NCBI GenBank assembly: GCA_003994795.1
Contig: AP018269.1
Location: 3,705,677 to 3,769,676, forward strand
Length of the DNA stretch: 64,000 bases
Direction of reading: 5' to 3'
Source: Cylindrospermum sp. NIES-4074
GTDB taxonomy: Bacteria > Cyanobacteriota > Cyanobacteriia > Cyanobacteriales > Nostocaceae
Positions 43,966 to 50,986 of the stretch are shown one piece after another. Within the stretch, counting starts at the first letter, position 1. Every line of letters starts with the position of its first letter. The notes below the pieces were generated by a model. It was not told the DNA's origin and searched no databases. It saw only the letters and a program-made list of their open reading frames with translations. A program made the translations under genes and the position numbers.

Positions 43966-45015
43966 ATGAATAAACGCTTTTTATTCGTAGCAGGAAGCAC
44001 ATTAGTATCTTTAGTAAGTGGAGAAGCTGCATTGGCAACCAGTTTTAGCCCATCTCCTTTATTTCCAACAGTAAATAGTTATAACACTATTGTTACGACT
44101 AATGGAGACTCAGCAGATATTTACTTTCCTACTACTGCTAATTCAAATATTAGTCAGCAAAAGTTTTCTATTGCTTTGTTGTTACCAGGGTCGCGTGTTG
44201 ATACATCGGAATATTCTCAGTTTGCTAGTATTGTAGCTAGTTATGGTTTTACAGTAGTCGTACCGAGAAGAATTCGTTCTCTGCCAGCTTTTGGATTTAC
44301 TGGATTACTACCAGAGGCATCACAGATTAATGATGTCCTAGCTTTTATAGTGGCAGAGAATTCAAACCCTAATTCACCGATTGCTGGCACGGTTGACACA
44401 GATAATTTAGTATTAGTAGGACACTCTTTTGGTGGTTCAGTTGGTCTTACTGCTATTGATAATTCTTGTATTTACCCAGTCTGTGAGGGACAATTTCAAC
44501 GTCCTGAACAACTGCGAGCAGCAGCCTTTTTTGGCACAAGTATAAATGTTGGGACAAATCAATTTATCCCAATTAGAAATCAAGGGATTCCCATAGCTTT
44601 ATTGCACGGAAACCTAGATGGCTCATCAGTAACTCTAGAAGTGGCACAAAAAAGTTATGATTTAATTCAAGAGCCGCCTAAAGCACTAATTACTGTTAAT
44701 GGTGCTAATCATTATGGCATCACAAATACTAATAATCCTCTTGGTGCTAGACCAGATCCAAATATCCCAACCTTATCCCAGAATGAATCGATTGAAACTA
44801 TAGCTCGTTGGAGTGCGCTTTTCTTGCGAGGTTATGCACTTGATGATCAAGATGCTTTGGAATACGTCAATAATTCGGGTGATGGGCTGGACGAAAATAT
44901 TACTGTAAACCGCCAAGTAAAAACTGTACCAGAAGCAAATTCAGTTTGGGGTTTACTGAGTGTATTGGTGTTATCTGTTTTGCGGTGGGGAAAAGGTTGG
45001 ATGAGGCAATATTGA
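43966..45015 (+). CDS. secreted alpha/beta hydrolase with PEP-CTERM-like tail
   Basis: A 349-aa protein with a Sec signal peptide (FLFVAGSTLVSLVSGEAALA, cleavage near residue 25). The alpha/beta-hydrolase nucleophile elbow is GHSFGG with S154; a late His in NGANHYG (about residue 247) and an Asp in between fit a catalytic triad. The fold and the LLLPGSRVDTSEYSQFA start resemble platelet-activating-factor acetylhydrolase or dienelactone-hydrolase-like lipases. The C-terminus VPEANSVWGLLSVLVLSVL then RWGKG is a PEP-CTERM-like sorting tail (motif, helix, basic end). The protein is therefore probably exported and held at the cell surface before processing. Confidence 0.82.
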   Translation: MNKRFLFVAGSTLVSLVSGEAALATSFSPSPLFPTVNSYNTIVTTNGDSADIYFPTTANSNISQQKFSIALLLPGSRVDTSEYSQFASIVASYGFTVVVPRRIRSLPAFGFTGLLPEASQINDVLAFIVAENSNPNSPIAGTVDTDNLVLVGHSFGGSVGLTAIDNSCIYPVCEGQFQRPEQLRAAAFFGTSINVGTNQFIPIRNQGIPIALLHGNLDGSSVTLEVAQKSYDLIQEPPKALITVNGANHYGITNTNNPLGARPDPNIPTLSQNESIETIARWSALFLRGYALDDQDALEYVNNSGDGLDENITVNRQVKTVPEANSVWGLLSVLVLSVLRWGKGWMRQY

Positions 45016-45399
45016 TAGTGAAATGCTCATATAATTTTCTATTTTTCTAGGACTTAGGCTTTGACAAAGTGATGAAATAAGGTTCTTTCGGACATTTTAT
45101 GGAGAAAATTAAAAGGGTTCTACCGCTCCCCTGATGATGGTTTCAGCAATAACAAAGCCGAAAATCCTTGCTCTGTCTAGATTTGAGGTTTAAATATCCT
45201 AGAGAGGAAGCGATGGCGTACCCGCCCACCGGAGGCGATCGCTATATTTATTTGGCCCAAACCCAGGCACAGCAATGGTTATGGCGGCAAAAGAGGTGTG
45301 TTTTAGCATAAAGGGAGCGGTAGAGCCTAAAATAGTTAGCCTGCGAAAGCAGGCTTTGTTCCTGTAGCCGCAGATTTTAATCTGACGGCTTTATCTAAA
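45016..45399. other. 384-bp spacer bounded internally by long inverted repeats
   Basis: GGTTCTACCGCTCCC (45116-45130) and GGGAGCGGTAGAGCC (45313-45327) are inverted copies with one mismatch bounding about 212 bp. Inside is repeat-like HIP1-containing sequence with a 33-codon frame (ending QQWLWRQKRCVLA). No target duplication is evident. It may be a decayed small element. Confidence 0.55.
45116..45327. mobile_element. possible decayed element with 15-bp inverted ends
   Basis: Terminal repeats of 15 bp (14 matching) as given for the surrounding spacer. There is no transposase and no clear target duplication (flanks AATTAAAAG and TAAAATAG share only TAAAA). Size and symmetry suggest a MITE or an IS remnant. 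Confidence 0.4.
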
Positions 45400-46491
45400 T
45401 TAACTCACCAAATCAGGGAACACCTCTTGCACAGCAGGATGTACCAACTGATGATTTTGCACATTTAAACCTTTAGCTAAAGCTGGGTTAACCTCCAAGG
45501 CTTTAAGTCCCAAATTCGCTAACTGCACAACATAAGGTAAGGTGCTGTTATTCAGTGCTTGAGTTGCCGTCCAAGGCACAGCCCCCGGCATATTGGGAAC
45601 CCCATAATGCACGACACCCTCATCAACATATACTGGGCTGGTGTGAGATGTAGCGTGTAAGGTTTCCACACAACCACCTTGATCAACAGCCACATCCACA
45701 ATTACAGAACCGGGGTGCATTTGTTTAACCAATTCGCGGGATACTAAGGTTGGTGCCCTGCGTCCCAGCACTAAAACTGCACCGATGAGTAAATCGGCTT
45801 CTTTGGTAGCAGCTTCGATGTGGGCTGAGTTGCTGTAAAGCAGTTCAACTCTAGAGCCAAATAGGGTTTCTAAATAGGATAAGCGCTCAACGTTAACATC
45901 TAAAATTTGCACAGTGGCACCCATGCCTACGGCGATTCTAGCGGCTTCTGTGCCGACAACACCGCCACCTAAAATTACTACTTTCCCTGGTTTAACACCA
46001 GGTACACCACCCAAAAGCACACCTTTACCACCTTGTTGGCGTTCTAGAAATCTGGCACCAAATTGCACCGCTAGCCTACCAGCAATAATACTCATGGGAG
46101 TGAGCAAAGGCAGTTTGTTGGGGCCTGATTGTTCTACTGTTTCATAGGCGATCGCACAAGTGCCACAATCAATTAAATGTTCTGTCAATTTGCGATCGGC
46201 TGCTAAATGTAGATAAGTAAATAATAATTGTCCTTTTTGCAAAAATTTATACTCAGTCGTCAGTGGCTCTTTCACCTTGACAACTAGTTCCCGATTCCAA
46301 GCTGCTTCTGGTGTAGAGACAATCTCTGCCCCAGCGCTGCTATATTCAGCATCTGTAAATCCAGCACCAGTCCCTGCTTGGGTTTGGACAAAGATATTGT
46401 GACCTTTTTCCCGCAGCACCCGCACACTAGAAGGACTCAACCCTACCCGGAATTCTAAATCCTTAGTTTCCTTAGGAACGCCGATTTCCAT
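45400..46491 (-). CDS. ald: alanine dehydrogenase
   Basis: A 363-aa NAD-dependent L-alanine dehydrogenase (alanine + NAD = pyruvate + ammonia + NADH). The start MEIGVPKETKDLEFRVGLSP carries the substrate-binding Arg and Lys region, with FTYLHLAAD (catalytic His region) near residue 95. The Rossmann motif is VVILGGGVVGTEAARIAVGMGA, and DVAVDQGGCVETLHATSHTSPVYVDEGVVHY is the C-terminal hallmark. The length matches the family (about 360-372). In heterocystous cyanobacteria, alanine dehydrogenase supports nitrogen assimilation in diazotrophic filaments. It stands alone. Confidence 0.95.
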   Translation of the reverse strand: MEIGVPKETKDLEFRVGLSPSSVRVLREKGHNIFVQTQAGTGAGFTDAEYSSAGAEIVSTPEAAWNRELVVKVKEPLTTEYKFLQKGQLLFTYLHLAADRKLTEHLIDCGTCAIAYETVEQSGPNKLPLLTPMSIIAGRLAVQFGARFLERQQGGKGVLLGGVPGVKPGKVVILGGGVVGTEAARIAVGMGATVQILDVNVERLSYLETLFGSRVELLYSNSAHIEAATKEADLLIGAVLVLGRRAPTLVSRELVKQMHPGSVIVDVAVDQGGCVETLHATSHTSPVYVDEGVVHYGVPNMPGAVPWTATQALNNSTLPYVVQLANLGLKALEVNPALAKGLNVQNHQLVHPAVQEVFPDLVS

Positions 46492-46810
46492 GTACAGCCT
46501 CTAATAATTTTTTGTTTCACTTTAGCCTGCCAGTCTCTACCCTGCTACTTCCGTATTAGGGATAGCCAATCTTAAATAAAGCTAACTCTACCCTACTTGA
46601 GGATCTGCCAACTCTTACTCTTGACTAATGCTCCAGTATTCTTACAATAGATAAAGAATAATTACAAATTGTAAATAAGCGTTTGCATAGCTTCCTGCCG
46701 GAAGTTGCTGCTGGATTTCTCAAGCTACCTTGGCATTCAAGCACTGCAATTAGCTCAAAATCCAATTTTAAAGTTTCGTTTGCCGACAAGATAGAGAGGA
46801 ATTTTCGATT
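46492..46810. other. 319-bp divergent region upstream of ald and hli
   Basis: Contains TTACAATAG at 46642 and the dyad TTACAAATTGTAA at 46662-46674. Repeated TTACA half-sites resemble parts of the HLR1 element bound by RpaB at high-light genes, but spacing does not fit well. The hli ATG has GAGAGGAA upstream (46791-46799). Confidence 0.35.
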
Positions 46811-46981
46811 ATGACACAACCACAACCAACGGTTAATCCCAAATTAGAAGAACCTAAATTTGGCTTTAACGAATATGCCGAGCGCTTAAATGGTCGAGCC
46901 GCTATGATTGGCTTCATCTTGATGGTAGTAATTGAATACCTGACCAATCAAGGTGTTTTATCATGGCTCGGTTTGAAATAG
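46811..46981 (+). CDS. high-light-inducible protein (Hli/Scp)
   Basis: A 56-aa one-helix chlorophyll-binding protein: FGFNEYAERLNGRAAMIGFILMVVIEYLTNQG shows the ELIP/CAB motif with E, N, R (ExxNGRxAMIGF). The helix spans about residues 22-44. Hli proteins bind chlorophyll and carotenoid in the thylakoid, protecting photosystem assembly and pigment synthesis under light stress. The N-terminus (TQPQPTVNPKLEEPKF) is typical. It is below usual ORF cut-offs. Confidence 0.93.
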   Translation: MTQPQPTVNPKLEEPKFGFNEYAERLNGRAAMIGFILMVVIEYLTNQGVLSWLGLK

Positions 46982-47035
46982 TGCCCACCAAACACACCAG
47001 CTTACAAGTTATAAGCTAGTAGATAGAAGAGTTTC

Positions 47036-47060
47036 AACCAGCTGGAGCATCTAGCTGGTT
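47036..47060 (+). terminator. hairpin terminator after hli
   Basis: AACCAGCT (47036-47043) pairs with AGCTGGTT (47053-47060), followed by TTGACTTT. It lies 55 bp after the hli stop. Confidence 0.65.
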
Positions 47061-47072
47061 TTGACTTTAGTC

Positions 47073-47286
47073 GTAAGCATTCAGCACTTCAGCGGTCAGC
47101 AGTCAGCGTTCGACGCTCGCTCACGCCGAAGTCTAAAACTGGGCTTTAAAATGAGTTTAAGGGTTTTGCGTTGGGGAGACTGACGCCAAACGCAATTAGT
47201 AATCCCTGTGTCAGAATGCTCATAAATTCTTTAAGATTGCTGATTGCTGATTGCTGACGGCTGAATGCTGACGGCTGAATGCTTAC
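47073..47286 (-). mobile_element. MITE, GTAAGC-type (copy C), no target duplication
   Basis: A 214-bp element with the same 13-bp ends: GTAAGCATTCAGC at 47073-47085 and GCTGAATGCTTAC at 47274-47286. It is inserted in the opposite orientation to copies A and B. Read on the minus strand it has ATGAGCATTCTGACACAGGG, TTTGGCGTCAGTCTCCCCAA and AAACCCTTAAACTC in the same order as copies A and B. The eight bases on either side (CTTTAGTC, GATGAAAG) are not direct repeats. GCTGATT/GCTGACG units near one end are internally duplicated. Confidence 0.85.
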
Positions 47287-47477
47287 GATGAAAGAGTGTC
47301 AGTGTTATGCTGGGCTGGCAATTACTAAAGATAAGAGGGTTGATTACCACACATCCGTTATTCTTGAAGAAAATTATAATATCATGTGCCTTATTTGCCT
47401 TTGATTCAGAGAGGCAAGTTGCAAGTGCGGGATTCTGAGTAAATTTATACAAAAACTTAAGTGGGGCTAACTAAGCT

Positions 47478-47774
47478 GTGATGAATGCTGCATTACCTCG
47501 TTTTTTAAAGTCAGTCTACCGGAAAGACCCAATCATCAGTGGATTGATGACTATGGGTGTGGTAGAAGCGCTGATTGGTGGATTGGATGATAGCTGGACA
47601 TTGTTCGCTTTTGGTTTAGGATCAACAGGGATTGCGATCGCCTTTAAGTTGTGGCGGATGCAACAGCGTCCTCCTTTGCCAGAAGAGCCTGTAGTCCAAC
47701 ATTACTTGCCTTCTCGCTCTTCTAGTTCAGCTTTACCAACGTTGAACGTTCCCAAGAAAAAGCCACGATACTAG
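47478..47774 (+). CDS. small cyanobacterial membrane-associated protein (98 aa)
   Basis: A 98-aa protein, ALPRFLKSVYRKDPIISGLMTMGVVEALIGGLDDSWTLFAFGLGSTGIAIAFKLWRMQ, followed by a Pro/Ser-rich basic tail ending PKKKPRY. Two weak hydrophobic stretches (about 19-34 and 41-58) may be membrane helices. I recognise the general look of a conserved cyanobacterial hypothetical protein but no function. Two consecutive ATG codons (47478, 47481) could start it. An ATTAAAA heptad run (47789-47818) follows the stop. Confidence 0.65.
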   Translation: MMNAALPRFLKSVYRKDPIISGLMTMGVVEALIGGLDDSWTLFAFGLGSTGIAIAFKLWRMQQRPPLPEEPVVQHYLPSRSSSSALPTLNVPKKKPRY

Positions 47775-47788
47775 TACCGCTTTCTCGG

Positions 47789-47818
47789 AATTAAAAATTA
47801 AAAATTAAAAATTAAAAA
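47789..47818. repeat. short ATTAAAA tandem run
   Basis: Four tandem AATTAAAA/ATTAAAA heptads between the 98-aa gene and the WD40 gene. Confidence 0.75.
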
Positions 47819-47938
47819 GCAGACTACACAAGCTTTTTAAGAATTTTTAATTGTTAGTTGACTTACGCCGTTGCGTACTAGAGAGTTTTGAGTTCAAAAA
47901 AATTAATCGCCTACCACTTCAAAAAGTGAGGAAAAACA

Positions 47939-48994
47939 GTGAGGAGCGAGGGTCAAGGTAGGGATAGGACGTTTGTTAGCCCATATATTCTGGCACTTGT
48001 AGCAGCTTTCACCCTGCCAGTGCCCATCTGGCAAGGGCTTAATCTTCATGTTACCCAGGCTGCTAATGAAGTCATCACAGAAACCTCAGCTAACAAAAGC
48101 TTTGCCAATCCTCAGTTACTTCACTCTTTCATTGGCCACAAAGGAACTGTTAAATCTCTCACCTTCAGTCCCAAAAGCAACATTTTGGTAAGTGGTGGCT
48201 CAGAAAATGAGGGGCTAATCCACTTCTGGAATCCCAAAACTGGTAGAAAGCTAGGAAGTATCAACAAAGCGCACAAGTCGGCTGTGCAATCTGTAGTGAT
48301 TGCACCAGATGGTAAAACCTTAGTTAGCTGTAGTAGTGACTATACAATTAATCTTTGGAATTTCCAAAATAAGAGCTTTAGCCGCTCTTTTGTGGGGCAC
48401 ACTACTAATGTGTCGTCTTTGGCGGTGTCTCCTGATAGCAAAGTTCTCATCAGTGGTGCTTTAGACGGAATTCGTCTGTGGGATTTGCAACAACAGCGCC
48501 CTCTGGGGACGCTGGTACGGTTTGATAATTTAATTCATACCCTAGCAATTAGTCCTGATGGACAAACTTTGGCTAGTGGTGACAATAAGGGTGTAATTAA
48601 GCTGTGGAATTTGCGGACTGGTAAATTGATCCGTCGAATTGTGGCACATTCTCAAGTCGTTACTGCTGTTGCTTTTATGCCTAATGGGGCAACCTTAGTG
48701 AGTGCTAGCCGCGATCGCACTATTAAACTGTGGAATGTCAACAAGGGGACAAGATTCCGCACCCTCACAGGACATAATAATTGGGTAAATGCGATCGCCA
48801 TTCATCCCGACGGCCAAACCCTAGCCAGTGCCGGCAAAGATGGCATTAAATTGTGGGATCTAACTACAGGTGCATTAACCAATACACTTTATCAACATTC
48901 TGACTGGGTGAGTGCGATCGCCTTTAGTCCAGATGGACAATATTTAGCCAGTGGCGGATTTGATCGTCAAATTAATATTTGGCGTAGTTATTGA
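47939..48994 (+). CDS. WD40-repeat protein with N-terminal membrane anchor
   Basis: A 351-aa protein starting at GTG 47939 with GAGG 7 bp upstream (GTGAGGAAAAACA). An N-terminal hydrophobic segment (PYILALVAAFTLPVPIW, about residues 15-31) is a signal anchor or signal peptide. The rest forms seven WD40 blades, with repeated units such as GHKGTVKSLTFSPKSNILVSG, NLWNF, DGIRLWDLQ, GVIKLWNLRTGKL, RTIKLWNVNKGT, DGIKLWDLTTGAL and RQINIWRSY. It is a beta-propeller scaffold, likely facing the periplasm or lumen if the anchor is used. The partner is unknown. Such proteins are very common in Nostocales. Confidence 0.9.
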   Translation: MRSEGQGRDRTFVSPYILALVAAFTLPVPIWQGLNLHVTQAANEVITETSANKSFANPQLLHSFIGHKGTVKSLTFSPKSNILVSGGSENEGLIHFWNPKTGRKLGSINKAHKSAVQSVVIAPDGKTLVSCSSDYTINLWNFQNKSFSRSFVGHTTNVSSLAVSPDSKVLISGALDGIRLWDLQQQRPLGTLVRFDNLIHTLAISPDGQTLASGDNKGVIKLWNLRTGKLIRRIVAHSQVVTAVAFMPNGATLVSASRDRTIKLWNVNKGTRFRTLTGHNNWVNAIAIHPDGQTLASAGKDGIKLWDLTTGALTNTLYQHSDWVSAIAFSPDGQYLASGGFDRQINIWRSY

Positions 48995-49077
48995 GCAAAG
49001 ATTATTGAGCAGGGATAAGGCGGATAAAGTTCATAAACAACTATAGCGGTATGCACTTGGATGAGATACATCATAGT

Positions 49078-49118
49078 CCCCTCATCGCTTGCGGGGAGGG
49101 GGTTGGGGGTGGGGTTCT
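49078..49118. repeat. CCCCTC/GGGGAGGGG dispersed hairpin (copy 2)
   Basis: CCCCTCATCGCTTGCGGGGAGGGGGTTGGGGG-type sequence, related to 39621-39690, located between the WD40 and SET genes. Confidence 0.55.
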
Positions 49119-49227
49119 TGTATCTCACTCAACCGAGAACCGCTATATAAAAATTTATATTAATCTAAATATTGATATGTGTGACATATAATTATTCTGA
49201 CACTAAACAAAGTTATCCTCAAATCCT

Positions 49228-49749
49228 GTGACACCTGAGAGTCTTAATAATAATTCTTGCAAGATTTTTATTGATAAATGTAGTTTTGGTAGAGGAGTTT
49301 TTGCTGCTCAAAACATTACTAAAGGTGAAGTTATTTTCACCTTTACTGGCAAGATAATTACTTTGGATGAAGTTTTAGCAAAAGAAGAGCAATCAGGCGG
49401 CAATCCATTGCAAATAGATACTACAACATATATTGACCTAGAAGAACCTAGCGTTTTTATCAATCATCATTGCAATCCCAATGCCGGAATTGTAAACACA
49501 CATACATTAGTAGCTCTAATTGATATTGGCAAAAATGAGGAAATTTTCTTCGATTACTCTACAAGTATGAGTGAGAATGAGGACTCATGGACAATGGAGT
49601 GTAGATGTTCAGCAGCAGATTGTAGAAAAACAATCAAGGATTTGCATTACTTGCCAACGAGTATTAAAGAAAAATATCTCCAACTAGGTATAGTCCAAGA
49701 ATTCATTGTCCGTGAACACAATTCGGTGGGCAAAATTAGCTTGACTTAA
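49228..49749 (+). CDS. SET-domain protein (putative lysine methyltransferase)
   Basis: A 173-aa protein from a GTG start that is a compact SET domain: GRGVFAAQNITKGEVIFTF (residues 21-39), FINHHCNPNAG with the NHxCxPN motif (79-85), EEIFFDYSTS with the E-x-x-x-D-Y motif (104-110), and a post-SET zinc-type CRCSAADC (C125, C127, C132). All the elements for S-adenosylmethionine-dependent lysine methylation are present. Bacterial SET proteins are uncommon and their substrates are mostly unknown. It has no signal peptide. Its AT-rich codon use and solitary position may mean lateral origin, but I cannot measure this. Confidence 0.9.
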   Translation: MTPESLNNNSCKIFIDKCSFGRGVFAAQNITKGEVIFTFTGKIITLDEVLAKEEQSGGNPLQIDTTTYIDLEEPSVFINHHCNPNAGIVNTHTLVALIDIGKNEEIFFDYSTSMSENEDSWTMECRCSAADCRKTIKDLHYLPTSIKEKYLQLGIVQEFIVREHNSVGKISLT

Positions 49750-50020
49750 GCTAATTAAAAACGCAAAAATTAAAGCTATTTCTCGATAAATTTAACTGCT
49801 TATTGCATCAGCAACACAGATTGCCTAAATATTTTAATAGTCAACTCAATTTCTATTTAAATATTTTAGCTCTCAAAGATTTCCCTGCTTCTTCCACAAA
49901 AGAAACTAAGTATCTATATATCTCATAGGGTATCTTAGACACATATGAGCAATTATAGCAACCTTCTCGGTGGTTAGGACGGTGTTGATTCCTCAAAGCC
50001 TTGAAACAACTGGGTTTATA

Positions 50021-50050
50021 CTCAGCACTCAGCACTCAGCACTCAGCACT
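50021..50050. repeat. CTCAGCA heptad repeat
   Basis: Four tandem CTCAGCA units. Confidence 0.85.
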
Positions 50051-50111
50051 TTTCCATAGCACGCAACGAACCACATTTAGTATGAGTGGCTACACTCAAA
50101 AAATAGAAATT

Positions 50112-50131
50112 AAAAAAACCCCCAGAGGGGG
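50112..50131 (-). terminator. rho-independent terminator of the ctaCDE operon
   Basis: On the minus strand CCCCC-TCT-GGGGG (50131 to 50119) is followed by seven T residues (50118-50112). It lies 46-65 bp after the ctaE stop. Confidence 0.88.
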
Positions 50132-50176
50132 CTGATTAAGTTATTCGAGTGGAGTGAACAACTAAGTAATTAATAC

Positions 50177-50803
50177 TTAAAGCAAATACAGCAATCCGAA
50201 CAAAATAATCCAAATTACGTCTACAAAGTGCCAGTAAAGTTCGGCAGCTTCGATACCAAAGTGCTTTTCGTTGCTGTAATGACCCTGAACGCGCGATCGC
50301 CACAACACCGCCAGAATTGCCAAAACGCCAATGGTAACGTGCAACCCGTGGAAGCCAGTCAACACATAAAATGCACTGGCAAATAAGTTAGTAGTCAGGC
50401 CAAATTCAAGATGGGTGTATTCATACACCTGTCCCACCAAGAAAATTGCACCCATTGCGGCAGTAATTGCCAACCAGATACGCATTCCCCGTGCATCGTT
50501 CTTTTTGATCGCAACATCAGCATTGTGCATCACAAAACTGCTAGTAATCAAAATTGCGGTGTTAACTCCGGGGAGTAATAGTTCTAAATCTGGTGTGCCA
50601 GCTGGGGGCCATACAGGTAAGGTAGAACGGAAAGCCAGGTAAGCCCCGAACATCCCCACAAAAATCATCCCTTCAGCAATCAGGAAGACAACCAGCCCAA
50701 ATAAGCGATGGTCTGGATGTTCTTCGTGATGAGCATCTGCCGCTACTGCTGCGTGGTGATGATTCAGTTCAATTTTAGCTGGGTCAATAATTTGACTTTG
50801 CAT
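50177..50803 (-). CDS. ctaE: cytochrome c oxidase subunit III
   Basis: A 208-aa subunit III of the aa3-type terminal oxidase, with five to six membrane helices and hallmark sequences: HRLFGLVVFLIAEGMIFVGMFGAYLAFR, FYVLTGFHGLHVTIGVLAIL (the conserved GxHGxHV) and AAELYWHFVDVIWIILFGLLYLL. It stabilises subunit I and its proton pathway. It is last in a ctaC-ctaD-ctaE operon. The 183-bp gap to ctaD is occupied by GGTAATT heptads and an ATCAGGAT-type repeat. A T-tract terminator follows. Confidence 0.95.
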   Translation of the reverse strand: MQSQIIDPAKIELNHHHAAVAADAHHEEHPDHRLFGLVVFLIAEGMIFVGMFGAYLAFRSTLPVWPPAGTPDLELLLPGVNTAILITSSFVMHNADVAIKKNDARGMRIWLAITAAMGAIFLVGQVYEYTHLEFGLTTNLFASAFYVLTGFHGLHVTIGVLAILAVLWRSRVQGHYSNEKHFGIEAAELYWHFVDVIWIILFGLLYLL

Positions 50804-50813
50804 GAATCTTAAT

Positions 50814-50866
50814 TAATTGGGTAATGGGTAATTGGTAATTGGTAATGGGTAATTGGTAATTGGGAT
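50814..50866. repeat. GGTAATT heptad block in ctaD-ctaE spacer
   Basis: Imperfect GGGTAAT/GGTAATT heptads directly upstream of the ctaE start and abutting the ATCAGGAT element. Confidence 0.85.
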
Positions 50867-50945
50867 CAGGATTAGAGGATTGACAGGATTTATTTGAGAA
50901 TAATTAGTATTAATCCTCATCATCCTTTCATCCTTAAATCCTGAT
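50865..50945 (+). repeat. ATCAGGAT-ended interspersed element (copy 2)
   Basis: An 81-bp unit, ATCAGGATTAGAGGAT (50865-50880) to ATCCTTAAATCCTGAT (50930-50945), matching 11144-11232 in inverted orientation. It is flanked by heptads as in copy 1. It is non-coding and lies inside the cytochrome oxidase operon. Confidence 0.75.
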
Positions 50946-50986
50946 TGGCAATAGAATTTAATCACCAATTACCTATTAACAATCCC

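Larger units (their letters stand above)
46982..47477. other. 496-bp spacer occupied by a MITE
   Basis: MITE copy C (47073-47286) fills the middle. The hairpin-like CCAGCTGGAG...CTAGCTGGTT at 47037-47060 (AACCAGCTGGAGCATCTAGCTGGTT) probably terminates hli. The remainder is AT-rich. Confidence 0.6.
49750..50176. other. 427-bp spacer between SET gene and ctaE
   Basis: Contains CAGCACT heptads (50021-50050) and the ctaE terminator (50112-50131). A 60-codon minus-strand frame (49853-50035, with GCYNCSYVSKIPYE) begins inside the heptads; I see no ribosome-binding site and leave it uncalled. Confidence 0.5.

Noticed and set aside
46640-46680. HLR1 (RpaB) element upstream of hli
   Set aside because: TTACA half-sites are present, but their spacing and orientation do not match the direct-repeat consensus; noted only in the spacer description.
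49853-50035. Minus-strand 60-codon frame with GCYNCSYVSKIPYE
   Set aside because: It begins in the CTCAGCA heptads without a ribosome-binding site. The CxxC is intriguing, but one small frame is too little support; conservation in relatives would change this.
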